Assembly (NCBI GenBank): GCA_014529385.2 | Contig: CM043969.1 | Location: 31,848,446 to 31,912,445, forward strand | Reading direction: 5' to 3' | Length of the DNA: 64,000 nucleotides | Source of the DNA: Adiantum capillus-veneris | Lineage: Eukaryota; Streptophyta; Polypodiopsida; Polypodiales; Pteridaceae | Shown here: in pieces, positions 44,964-56,982 of the stretch | Numbering within the stretch: position 1 is the stretch's first letter | How the letters are laid out: the number at the start of each line of letters is the position of its first letter | Program-made: the position numbers and the translations under genes | Notes under the pieces: generated by a model | Told to the model about the DNA's origin: nothing | Seen by the model: only the letters and a program-made list of their open reading frames with translations | Database searches by the model: none

Positions 44964-47560
44964 TTAAGAGTTGGACCCTGTGTTCACGTGTAGTGACTCG
45001 CGCAGAATCCACTTTGACCCTTGTTGCACTCTGCATTTCCTCCATGTAGCATGCTTGGTGGGACCTTGCGACATTTGCCACTTGTTGCTATGCTCTTGAA
45101 GAGTCCATTTTTGCACTTCAATAGCAATCTTGGATTGTCGCGCACGTTCCATTGTGAGCTTACGAGCAAATGTTGCGCGAAAAAACCAGTTGAACATCTC
45201 CTCCAAATAATTAAATTGCACCATTCCACCACCATGTCGAGTATTTTTGAAGTACACTCCCCTTGCTCGATAATGGGACTTCTCCATGCCTTGAGTGCTA
45301 AAAATTTCAAGCGATCCATACTTGTGCATAAAAAAATGCACCATGCGCAAACAAGATATGTTGTTCACATGAGTAAACGATCCACATTATTTAATGAAAA
45401 CAATCCCTTGTAATAAATTCACCACGTAACATGGCTTACCATGTAATGTGTGATATTATTTTCACCCCAAGAAAGGGTGAAGACCTTGGTAAAATCCTCC
45501 AAGGCTTCTTGAAATGATTTGCATTGTTCTTTTGTTGTGCTGTTAAGGCCCATAAGCTTGACCATTCTATCAAAATGTGCCCAAACTTGCTTGTGCTTGT
45601 TTGCAAGCTCACCATTTGAATCATTGTCAGTAGTAGCTTTGCATAACTCCTTCCAAATCTCCCAAAGGTTACCTGCGTGCTGGTTGGAGCTGTTTTGAGC
45701 AGCATATCGACTTGGCTTTCCTTGGGAAACTTTCTTCAAAAAGTGTCTGGCTTTTTGTCCACTCATTGACACTTGTTGAGAAATTTCATGGCCTCCCTTG
45801 TGTCTTTGCAGCAATGATAGACACATTTCCACCATGACAGCCCCAATGGAATTCAAGAGTACCTCCACTCTTTCGATCGCTTCCCGGGACTTTTCCAATG
45901 GTTTCATTGTGAAAGCATAGTCAATGTGGAGCTTCAATAGCCTATCAAAAATGTGCATGAATGCGTGTAATGTACAAAAATGTATGTTCGAAAGAGGAAA
46001 TGGAAAAATTGGATTCCAAGCGTGGTTCCTTTTTATCACGATCTGGGGCATTGAGCATGGGACATCTCAGAATAGACGCTTCCCATTCTCTACCTTCATC
46101 TCCAACATCACGACAATCTAACCCTTGTTCTCCATGCCCTTGCCATGGAAGCATGGAACCGACCTTTGCAGTGCTCTTGTGTGATTTTTTTCCGTTAGGT
46201 TTGTACCCTCGAGTGCAAAATGGACAAAGCATGAGAGAAGAAGCCCCTTGTTTCCAACCAAGTAAACACTTTATGGTCTTCAAGTCTCCACCTAAGTGCC
46301 ACTCCACATTATAGCTACCAAAACCCTTAACCTCCAACTTTTGACCTACAATTTGGGAGTGTATTACTTCTGTGATCCATGGAGTTCTCTAAAAAATCCA
46401 TGAAAATACTCCATTGGTCTCTTTGGGCACCTCAATAGCACCCAACCACCAAATGTCTTTTTTTTATTGCACGCTAAAAGACGGGGTGGGAGATGGCTTG
46501 ACTGAATCCCTTCGCTTGGTTTGCAAAAGGGCCTCATTCATTAGTGACACTTAGCCTCTCTAACCTTCAACCTTTCACTATTTGACACTCATCGAGTTTC
46601 AGCACAAAAGCGACCTTTGTGCCAAGCACTACAAAATAAATAGTGCCAAGACCTTAAACTTCAAAGTCTATGATAAGAACAAAACCAAAAGAAAAAAGTA
46701 TAGTGTGTCACCTTCTTTAGGTAACTTGTAAAATCTAAGTATGGCTTGTTGAAGTCTTCTAAGGTCCACAAAAATATTGTTCCACATTGTGTAAGGGAAG
46801 CCCTTCTCCGAAGGTCTTATGGATTGTTTCTTACCTTTCCCCCTTGTCTTTGTTGCGCACGAAGCATAAAGGGAAGTTGGCATTGTGTCCTCAATGTGTA
46901 GATATGTCTCAATGCAGGAGAACACATCTTCCTTTGTGGCCTTCTTTGCGAGGTTGACTTTGTGAGGAACAGGAAATAGGTTTTCCACAATGCCATGCTC
47001 TTTGAGGGCATCCTTTAGGAGTTGGAAAATAGCATGATAGGCTTTGGTGCTAATTCCAGTCTCACCACAAGCTTGTTGCACGTCATCATCATTAACCACA
47101 TTTCTCAATTTATGCATAAGGTCCTTGGTGACTGTATCCTTAATGTGCTTACCTCCAAGTGATTATAAGATAGAAATCACATCTTGGGTATTGAGACAAC
47201 TAGTGAGAAGGTTGACTCAATCATATTGGCTTGTTCCACCGCATGCCTCCTGGATGAAGTTTCTAGCAACCAATAAAAATAAATGTTAGAAAATAGTATG
47301 AAGTAAGAATGCATCATGCAAGTAAAGACCAAATCACCTTGTGGCTGTCACTCGTCGTTTGCATGCTCCTCCCGAATGTGCAAGAGTTTCAATGGATGAA
47401 TACGTGCGTTTGCGTTCTCTTGCACCAAGGGGTGTTTGGGTTATACAAATTGGAGAGCAAGTATTACCGAGCAACAAAATAAGCGAGCAAATCCTTGGGT
47501 CAACAATGGTGAGAATCTACCAAAGCACAATGTCAGACAATTCCTCCTTACCATTTATAA
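44964..47560 (-). pseudogene. Transposase-like repeat gene, copy 2 (multi-exon)
   Basis: The minus strand carries a decayed multi-exon gene. Likely early exons lie at 47560-47345 (ending SGGACKRRVTATR) and 47160-46712 (HKLRNVVNDDDVQQACGETG). An 83-base GT-AG intron (46711-46629) joins it in phase 1 to VLGTKVAFVLKLDECQIVK. After stops come GGDLKTIKCLLGWKQGAS with LCPFC (46337-46060), then after a frameshift IHFCTLHAFMHIFDRLLKLH to NITHYM (46051-45440), and GSLEIFSTQGMEKSHYRARG with HGGG (45368-44964). The CPFC pair, the CTLHAF block and the HYM..GSL..FS.QG.EK block resemble large uncharacterised transposase-like proteins of plants and animals, from memory only. Copy 1 lies at 1-6536. Confidence 0.62.
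46629..46711 (-). other. Short GT-AG intron in the transposase-like gene
   Basis: Donor GAAG/GTGACAC and acceptor TTTTGTAG/TGCTTGGC. Splicing joins the frames into a sequence that matches copy 1 directly after its own splice acceptor at about 51-52. Conservation of the site in both copies supports it. Confidence 0.7.
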
Positions 47561-49500
47561 AAAAGAACACCAAAAGGAAATTAAATATCTTCCCAACACA
47601 ACTTGAATACTTATAATAAAGATCTTCCCAACACAACTTTAGACTCTTCCTATAGAAAGCAAAGATGCCCAAACCTCAGACATAATATGAAATGGAACCA
47701 ATTATATTCCAAGGTTGCCTCTTGCCTAGTTGTTTGAGCATCCACTTCATTCACTAATCCAAGCCAATATCTATGCTCTTGCTCTCATCACCATTAAGAT
47801 CATCATCTCATCAAGATCCTTTGTGACTGGCAGGGAGTTCACTTGATCACTACAAAGAATATCATGAGCCAGAGCCTTCTCCTTTTCTACAAGAGGCTCT
47901 CCCAATTGCAAGAATACATCAAAGTAAAAAAAAAAAAACCAATTAAACAACCCTTCAATCATTGCACAATTACTTATTACATTTGTATTCTACACATTTT
48001 CACTACTCGATTTCATAAAAAATAGCAAATAAAATTATAGCAATCATTTCAATACACAAAATATTGTAGCCTTTTCATTTTCATGGTAAAAAGTGCTCCA
48101 ATCCCTTCATTTACATGACGAAAATAGATGCTCCAACCCCCTTATTTCCACGACCAAAAAGAAAACCCATTTGCTTGTCGTCGGTGCTGGAATTGCGGGG
48201 CAGTTCCGTCACTCATCGTGGCCTCAGCGGAAAGCCGAGGGACATTTTTTTAAAGTCATGGAAATAAAGGGGTGAATGAACAGTTTTTGAATGGACAATT
48301 TTGGGTGAATAGGGCAATAATGAGCGTCCCCATCCAGTGTTGCGAGCATGTTGCGTCTCAATCTGAGTGTTGAAAATTGGACCACTGATAGAAAGGAGAG
48401 CATTGCAATTGCAGGAAGGGGACATGGGACATGGAAGTGTTCGGGAAAGTCTTTTTTTTATACGCGGTTGGGTTTCCTCATTGCCAAGATGCAAACCGGG
48501 ACAATAGTTAAATTTTCTAAATTTGTAAGATTTTTGAACTATTTTTTTGTATATTTTGCAGGTTTTTCCTCCCTTTACCTTAGTTTGCAATGCTAATCTT
48601 GATTTCCAATCGACTTAAGGCTAAGCTAAGGAAAACCTTTCTCGAACACTAGTCCGACAGGGACTCTAATAGTCACAAAAGTGAGCTCATGAGCATTGTT
48701 GCACGGGTGAAAGAGTGAAACAAATAATCCATCTTGAGTGGGCAATTAAAATCTCTCTTTCAAATGCAGGAGACTGTAGATTCACTACACACATACAAAT
48801 ACAAAATCCAAGCCAAGGCGGGCGCAGTCAGGGAATGTCTAAGGGCATGTCTATAGAGCTGACAAAGATGCATTCACGTGCGTGATTTGCCTTGGCGAAG
48901 CAGAGTAGGACGCGGTGGTGACGGCATGCGGCCACCTTTTTTGTTGGCCCTGCCTGCGCTTCTGGCTACTTACACAAGAATTTTCTCATGTAGGAAAACA
49001 GAGTCTTTTTCCAGTGTTTTTCATACAATGCATAACATCAAAAGCTTATGCTCGAGAGGCACCGCATACCTAGCTAGGTATGCAGTGCCTTGCTCATAGA
49101 AGCTCATGATGTTGAGGTGAGTCACAATGTGGGAATTATTTTGAGAATTTGTCCAAAACTTCTTGTGTTACGCAGGCGTCCAAAACGGAGACAGGAATTG
49201 CAGGAAAAAGCTGCGGAGTGGTGACCGCGGAAGCCCGGCATGGACTCAAAAAGCAGGGTGTTGCGCCAAGGAAATGTAGGAGAATAAAAACGAGCAGCAA
49301 CAACAACTTCTGCTTTATGAGCGGGATGGCATGGATAGCAGAAAAGGAGCAGCAAGGCGGCACGCAGCAATCTCAAGGCAAGGCATTGGGAGATATCTTG
49401 TCTTGATGCACAGTACACTGCCAAAGTGTGCGCTCGGCGGTCCGTGGAGGAGAAGGGCCTTAGAGGGTATCATTGAGGCACTGGAATTTGAGGGTCTGCT
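47561..49500. other. No supported gene
   Basis: The minus strand at 47962-47771 has an acidic open stretch (EKEKALAHDILCSDQVNS) that could be a further upstream exon of the transposase-like gene, but no splice sites tie it in. The rest shows only short frames. Confidence 0.4.
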
Positions 49501-49556
49501 CGAGGGAGAGTTTGGCAGAGTCGAGTGTGCCATTGAATTCCTTGACCTCAGAGAAA

Positions 49557-49675
49557 GGATCAAACGACCTTTGATGGATGCACAATATGAAAAAAAACAA
49601 ACCACGAGACTGGCTCAGTACTTCTCGAGGTTTGTTTTTTTTCATATTGTGCATCCATCAAAGGTTGTTTGATCC
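49557..49675 (+). repeat. Foldback hairpin with 47-bp arms
   Basis: 49557-49603 pairs with 49629-49675 at 46 of 47 positions, with a 25-base loop. The loop phrase ACCACGAGACTGGCTCAGTA recurs directly after the hairpin at 49681 with one change. Near-perfect arms indicate recent origin. Such a hairpin, if transcribed, could feed small-RNA processing. Confidence 0.93.
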
Positions 49676-49711
49676 TTTCTACCACGAGACTGGCTTAGTA
49701 CTAGCACCGTT

Positions 49712-49826
49712 GTGTATAGCATTGGGCTGGTTTGTTGCTACAACCAGTCCGCGCTGGTTTGTTGCTACAACCAATCCGCGCCGGCGCGGACTGGTTACAA
49801 CAGCAAACCAGTCCAATGCTATACAC
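49712..49826 (+). repeat. Foldback with GC-rich palindromic core
   Basis: Arms GTGTATAGCATTGGGCTGGT... (49712-49745) and its imperfect complement (49793-49826) pair at about 30 of 34 bases. The middle holds a duplicated CTGGTTTGTTGCTACAACCA and a palindrome around TCCGCGCCGGCGCGGA, related to the palindromes at 10546 and 10653. Confidence 0.85.
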
Positions 49827-50840
49827 AGCGATGCTACTGAGGGAGGAGAGCCGCATCCAATGGTGGCTACTATTAGCAGCATTTTGTTGCATACCTAGCT
49901 GTCAAACTACAACGAGGCACCATGCTTTGGTTGTGTTCGATGGCAGACGATGGCACAACATAGCTTGGAAAATTGATGGCAATCCGGCGGAGCAGACAAA
50001 AAACAATGGCGGTTGCCAAGCCTCTGGGTAAAATCGAAGCAACACTTAGGTGCACATATTGGCCTCGTGACTCAAATGAAGCACCATGCTTTGATTGTAT
50101 TCGACTATAGACGATGACACAACACCTTGGACAATTGACGATAATCCGATGGAGGACACGAAAAGCAACGATATCAGAGGACGAGTGCCCGAGTAAAATC
50201 AAATTGACATCTCACGGCAGTGACTGCCATCAAGGACTACACCTTAGGTGCACATAGTAGACAACAAGCAACGGCAAACGAAGAGCATCGGCGAGTAAAA
50301 TCAAAGTGGCATCTCATGATAGTGAGTGCCGACAAGGACTACAACTCAGGCGGACATTTTGGTCCCGTGAATGTTACACCCATACAATCACACCTTTCCA
50401 TGGGCTTTCACTGTCCTACATGGCGAGGGAGTAAGTGAGTAAATGGGAAATTTTAAAATATTGGGCTAATTCGATTGTGTTTTCCATGGCATTTTTGGTG
50501 ACAACATAATTTTTGAAGACACTCTTTCAAGACACAAATTAAGACATCACTAATGGCATCTATGGCATTGAAAAGGATCGCACTATGCTTTGACTTGTAC
50601 ATTATTTGAATGTACTAAAAAAAAAAAAAAATAAGTATTATCTTTTCTATACCCTCTCTATTTGGCCTGTTACATATACATTACCTTGCGATACTCCAAG
50701 AAAGCTTGTTCTATCGTTTGCAAATAATGCTCTGGCACATTGCCACTTATGGACCTCAATAGGGTCAAACACTAGTTCTGCTTTGTGAAAGTTAATTACA
50801 ATAGGTCAATTTGACACACTTAAACGATATTCAAGATGGA
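49827..50840. other. No gene; diverged tandem duplications
   Basis: A unit of about 165 bases is repeated (GCACCATGCTTTG near 49918 and 50084; GACGATG.CACAACA in each). Then a second pair recurs around CAAGGACTACA (50231 and 50333). Neither is coding. Confidence 0.55.
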
Positions 50841-51420
50841 GATTTCTTTCTATGTTCTTCAACATTTTCTGGAAAATGTGAAGTTCAAATGTGGTGAAAA
50901 CAATGTTGGTGATCAGATTTATGCCCTTGACTACAAAGTTTCAAAGTTCTACAAGATATGTGTCATCATAAGTTGTTGTCAGATGCAATTATCTCAAAAA
51001 TTTCACCTTTGGTGAGCAAAGAGGAGACGAACGATTACAGACATTCATGGACAAGTGTCAATTGACCTCATTAGAAACCTCCCATTACTCTTAGTACAAC
51101 TATGGTAAAGGGAAGAATATGGCATCCAAATTGGTAAGAGAAGTAATTGTGGTTCCCAATGCATCACATTTGTTTCATATTAGAACAATTGGGTCAGTAG
51201 AGAAAGGGGTTCCATATTGTCATGCTTACAAACTTCCCTTGGTGCTCATGTGAGGATTTTTGGAGACGTGATAGTAAACCTATTACATACTTGCCTTGCA
51301 AGCACATCTACTTTGTGTTTTTTAGAGTCTTGGGTTTGGACTACGTTGCCCATCAGTTTGTGCATCAAGCCACACTTACAAAAGTGGAGTTGTTTCAAGC
51401 TTTAGGAGGTTCCTGAATAG
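50841..51420 (+). pseudogene. SWIM zinc-finger protein fragment
   Basis: At 51222-51416 the frame reads NFPWCSCEDFWRRDS, then YLPCKHIYFVFFRVLGLD, a SWIM-type CxC...CxH zinc site. It ends QATLTKVELFQALGGS. Upstream, in other frames, are GRIWHPNW and VVPNASHLFHIRTIGSVEKG, which fit the approach to the SWIM domain, with stops between. SWIM domains occur in MULE/FAR1-type transposases and in some nuclear proteins. Too little remains to choose. Confidence 0.55.
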
Positions 51421-52306
51421 CATTGTAGGCATATGGGATTGTGTTGACTTTTCTACAAAATCCAAGTGCCAAATTTTTGGTGGACTTTTTTAGAGAGAAG
51501 ATATGTCACATAGAATTGCATTATGTCTCTAGTATAAAGAGATTGCATGTGGCTAGAGTATTCAAATTTCATAATGGCTCAAAATACTAGAGTTTTGTCG
51601 AGTGATTCACATATTTGTGGTAGTGAGAATAATATGCATGTCATGATTATTTTCTTTGACCATTGTTGTTCTTGCATCAATTTGTCCCCATATTTGCTCG
51701 AAATTTGTTTTTGCTCGCTTTTCTTTGCTCAGTAATTAGAAACCCCCGGGTGGTTCTTTCAAGTATGTGATGGTGTTGGCAAGCTTCTAAATGTGGAATT
51801 CCTTTTCTTGCATTTGTTGTTGAAGAGTTTTAACCACCCTCTCCGAAGAGGCAACACTCTCTTGTAATGCCGTCATCTTGAGGTGAAGAGCTTGGCATTC
51901 TTGCATCCACATATACAAAGAAGCACCTGCACCCATACACAACTGCTTGCAATAGCCTAACAAGCCTGCTTCTCCCCTTCCAAGAAATTAAAGAAATATC
52001 GAAAGGCTATTAAAGGATGGATGGAAGCGGCTTATAGGATCGTAAGGGTACAAATGACCGTCCACCCAAATGTCAACATTGGTCTCACGAGCGGGGTGAC
52101 ATTCCTGTGATGACCTTTGATCGCCCTCAACAGCGGTCTTCGGTGCAAACGCCGTGGGTAAGTGAATATGTATGCTTTTGGTGTGCGGAGTATGTGGTGG
52201 TGGAAGCAAACCATTTGTGATGTCCGTGAGCACCATGGAAGCTATTGCGTGAGGAAGCAAAGGATGAAAAGATAGAGGGGGAGGGGTAGGGAGATTGAGG
52301 AAGATA

Positions 52307-52355
<49 letters not shown>

Positions 52356-52800
52356 GGAAGGAGGAGGAAGGTAGGGGCAGGGAGGGAGAGGAGAGGGAGA
52401 GAGGAGGGAGGAGGGAGGAGGAGGAGAGAACAAAATGTTTTTTACTTTTTGGGGGAAATTTTTTTTGAAAAAATGGACTTTCTAAGCTTGTGGGTTAAAA
52501 AATGGGTCAAAAAATGATTTTTGGATATGTATATATGTTGGGAGGGAGTTTTAAGTAAAAATGATTATTTTTCTAAGTCAAATTTTGACTGACCCACGTT
52601 TTTGCTGATGTGGTCACACCCCTATGCTTCCTTCACTTTAAAAAAGCTAGAGAGAGAAAGTAACCTCTTAGGTCCACATCCTACATTTGTCTAAAAAAAA
52701 GGCTAGAAAAGCCTACTCAAAACTACCTTCTTCAATGCTTTTGCCCCCTTAACCCCACACAACATTAGCCTTAATCCCTAAAAATCATGCAAGGTCCATA
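51421..52800. other. No supported gene; GA microsatellite at 52311-52351
   Basis: The GA tract sits in a purine-rich stretch (52262-52435). Downstream, 52436-52800 is AT-rich and resembles the AT-rich patch at 7970-8130 in style (runs of AAAAATG.TTTTT). No coding sequence is recognised. Confidence 0.5.
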
Positions 52801-52804
52801 TTTC

Positions 52805-53690
52805 TCCTAATGGTAATGGTTGGAATGTACATCACTTGGATATAAAGACTACGTTTTTGAATGGTGATTTGTATGAGGAGATATATATATTGCAATGTTG
52901 TGGTTCTATTCAACAAGGGTAAGAAAACATGGTGTGCAAGCTTAAGAAGGCATTGTATGGTTTAAAACAACCTCCGCGTGCTTAGTATGAGAAAATCCAT
53001 GCTTATTTGGTTGCACATGGTTTTGAAAATAGTCCAATTAAGAGCACTTTGTATGTCAGCACGTATATGATGTATTGTTTTTCATTGTACTCTATGTTGA
53101 AGACATGTTGCTTCTGGACCAAATGAGGGACATCTTGCTGATTGATTTGTGCCTCTTTGAGATGTCAAATTTGGGGCTTTTGCGTCATCATTTGGGCATA
53201 CAGTTTAAGAAAATTGATGGAGGTATTTCTTTATGTTAGACAAAGTATATTGAAATGTTATTGTGTAGATTCAACCTTGAGGATTCCAAACCTATTGCTA
53301 CTCCTATGGAGGTAGGTTTGAAGCTCAATCTTCATAATGTTGAAGTTTACTTTGATGCTACAATATATCAGTGGACTATCGGTTTCCTCATTTATGTATG
53401 CATTACAAGGCCATATATTAAGTATGTGGTCTCACAATTTGAGTTGATCTATGCATAGCCCAGGGTCCATGCATTGGAAGGTAGTTAAGTGGATCTTTTG
53501 TTACTTGAGTGGCACTATATATCGTGTGTTGTTTTATCCCAAGGCAGGGATCATTGTTGCCAGATTTACACATCACCACCATAATATGGCAGCAAATCCC
53601 CTTGGGAGTGATGTGATAAACATGAGTTGGGAACTCATAGTAGAAAGAAGTTTACTTAGTTCCACAAAGATAAGTTAGCCCTAGAATGAT
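52805..53690 (+). pseudogene. Ty1/copia reverse transcriptase/RNase H relic
   Basis: Translated pieces match copia pol in order: LDIKTTFLNGDLYEEIY (near 52835), LKKALYGLKQPPRA with a stop where Trp is expected (52935), YVEDMLL where YVDDML is normal (53093), a linker FNLEDSKPIATPM (53270), and ITRPYIKYVVSQF (53403) with WKVVKWIFCYLSGT following. Several stops and shifts make it non-functional. It is much older than the copia element at 19627 and no LTRs are visible around it. Confidence 0.82.
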
Positions 53691-56600
53691 GGGCATATAT
53701 ACAGTGCATTGGTGGTGGGGGTGGGGAGCTAATAACTGCCTTAGAAGTTATGTGTGTTCTAACACGTCATTGCTAAAATGTGGTAATAAAGCAAGCTATC
53801 AAGGAAGATCAATCCCTTGAGGAACCTTTTCCAGGCAAGGTAATTCGGCTCTAGAATGCAAAAATGCAATCATGATATCCACCATCTACATTCCAACAAA
53901 AAATCTGTGCAATGATTTGTGGACTATAGAAATGTTGCATCGGTCCATAAAATACTAGGTACTTTTTACATAGCCCTTTTGGATAATAGGATTGGGTTAC
54001 AAAATGCTAAAGGCCAGCTACAGGCTTCTTCATTCACATAAAATTTTCATTATTGCTCTCTCAACTCGAGAACCCACTTATAAAACTTGAGTCTCCTTTT
54101 TGTTGATTCATTTTAGAAGTTTGCAATTGGAAAAGGCGGTGAAGTCACGAAGAGGACATCAAACTTGCATTGATCGAATGTGCAAGAAAGGAAATAAAGC
54201 AACTCTCAATCACGGTAATACTATGCCAATAGTAAAGCAAGTTGGCACATTGCAAAAGAAGGAGGTGCATGCTTTGAGAGGCAAGGAGCTAAAATCATCC
54301 TGGAAGAGAGTTTCCTCATGAAGAACAATATAAATTGCAAACTACTTTGAAAAAAGATTCTTAAGAAAGGGATCAATCACAACAAGAGGGCATTATCAAT
54401 GGGGCGACCTATAGTTTGTGAAGAATGTTACACCGTGATGCCAATTTGGTTGCTCTGAAGCTTTCTATACAAGGGATGATGAGGCAATTTGTGTGAGAGA
54501 ATAAAAATACTTTCTAAATGCTCTATTATGTGGCTTAAGAAAGACTAAAGATTGATGTAGAAACCATGAATGTCAAATCCCTCAAAAGCGGGGATACTAT
54601 TGGTCACTAGTCACCAAGAACTAGAGACACTAGTATGTTGGATAGTTTATTTGAGTATGTAAATTTTGCCGTAAATGCTCGTCATAGGCCTTTGGCAATA
54701 GTATGTGATCACAAAAGGAGTTTAGAAGTGATGTTCTCGAAAGTTATCCATACAATCTACAAGGCAATGGCTTAGTAGATGAGTTCAACAGAGTTGTTAA
54801 GCTTGTATATAAGCACCCTAGTATGAGCATGTACTTGGAAAGTAAGATAGACCTTCAACAAAATACGTGTAATTACATGGAGATTAATGTATAATTTTCA
54901 ATTCCTTTTTATATGCCACTTTCCAAGGTTGAGATACTCTATAATGTATAATTTTCAATTCCTTTTTATATGCCACTTTCCAAGGTTGAGATACTCTATT
55001 ATGCAGTATGTGTAGAGATTAATTGGGGCGATCGACTAGCTAGATCTAATCAAGGATAGGTAGGCTATACTTGGTGAAGTTATTGAACAGAATATAAAGC
55101 CTTCCCCCCCGGCTTCCATCGGTGATGACATAGAAGGCGAGCTCAAAATAGACAACCATACACTCAAATGGTAAGTTACAAATGTATGAATATGCTCGTC
55201 AGTGGTATATCATCTTAGGCTTTTCGCACAAATGCAAACACCATTCAAAAGAATTGTAAAGCTAAATGTCTAAGCATCAAGCTTGGTTTTGTAAAGGAAT
55301 GCAAATATTTCACTATTTGTTAAAAACTTTGCATGAAACTTATTTGTATCTAGCATTCCATTTCATACTAAAATTCAAAGAACAAGCGCCGCATATAAAT
55401 TTTTAAAAAACCAAAAAGGAGACACCAAAGGATAAAAATAAGGTGTCCCATAGAAGGATTCAAACTATGCTAGAGTACTATCCTTGTTGCGCGCACATGC
55501 AATAAGAGTGAGCCCTCTAATGGCATCCATCCATGTCTATGGGAAGGTTAAGAGTAAGCTTGAGGAGTATCCTTGTTGCACGAGAACACTGAACTACAAG
55601 AAATACAACTATACTATCAAACTACAATCCATCTACTAAACAACCCTTGTTTCGCATTCAAACAGAGACATGAAACAATGGCAAGAACAATCCATCACAT
55701 TTATATACCTTTAAAAAGTCAAAACAGTCTGAACTTACAAACTATAAGGCTATAACACTCACAAAACTATAACCCTAAGCCCTAAACATAAAGCCCAGAA
55801 CCCAAAAAACGCAACATACACAACCAACACAGATAAAGAAAGACTAAATCGCCTTGTTTGTTGAAAATGGATCAAAACTAGCCATTACTTACTTAAAAAT
55901 GCTTTTAAACTTCGCGTAGCACAGGCAGTTATTAGGGCTAATGAAGAGGAGGGCAGAAACAATAAGTAGAATCTCGATAATAATAATCGTAGCAACCGGG
56001 AGAATCTTGATAGTAATAACCGTAACAATCAGTAGAATCTGTAGAGCACTAACTATTTGCAAATAGGAAAACAAAAATCTCAAGATACAGACAACAAGAA
56101 TTGAAAAAGCACCAAGAGATGGATTGACTAAGCAATCATCCAAACCAAAAGGACCAAATCTCAGTACTTCCAGGCAAACAGCCATCGAAAGAAATGCTCA
56201 AGGTAACCAACGCAAGAAACATGAAGGGCCCAAGAGAAAAACCAGACGGAAAAGGTCGCTCAGAAAGGTTCTAGGGTCCATGTCAATTCCAGAAAAGTTT
56301 GTTAGTCAAAAAAATAGGATTCTCTCAAGACAAAAAAAAAAATGTTAATCAAAGGTGCAAATCAACCGTAGACAGCAGTAACAAAATACAATGAGAAAGG
56401 AAAACATCATTTAAAAGCTGTTAAATTATCGCCAGATGGCACTACAGTAGCATTCATCCGAAAGACTTAGATGCCAAAAAACCGATTCAGTAACCGGTTC
56501 TCCTTAAAGGCACTGGGCAGGCCTCTTAACATGCCTAAACTAACATAGAAATATTTTCACTGCTCATAACAAGTAAGTACAGCCCTAGACAAGAGAGAAA

Positions 56601-56982
56601 ACTCTGGCCAAATGTACAAAGGTCCTTACTCTGGTATGTTTCTGAAAAAAGAAGAGATGTGAAAGAACAAGCTAATGAAGTCAATATTCTAGCATCTAAA
56701 TCCCTGAGGCCTGCCAGGAGGGAGCGCTAGCATGCATAAGAAGCTGCATCCAAAATACAGCATCACTCATGTCTAGCAATTACAACGCTCCCCACTATGG
56801 GACACAAAATAACAGGGCTTCCGCTCAGTTACAAATCAAGGAGCAGCCATTAGTTAGCGGCAACATGTGTAAAGAAAACAAAACACGCCGTTTCGTTTCC
56901 TATGAGAAATCTTAGCCCCAGCCCAACTCTAATCACGGGTGCGCAACCCACCAATCAACTGTTCTCCTAATATGGAGAGTAA
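53691..56982. other. No supported gene
   Basis: Only short frames. A 57-bp tandem duplication lies at 54887-55000. 55800-56980 may include the 3' untranslated region of the gene at 56983-58296, but I see no clear polyadenylation site. Confidence 0.45.
54887..55000 (+). repeat. 57-bp tandem duplication
   Basis: Two identical or nearly identical copies containing TATAATTTTCAATTCCTTTT and CCACTTTCCAAGGTTGAGAT. Confidence 0.9.
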
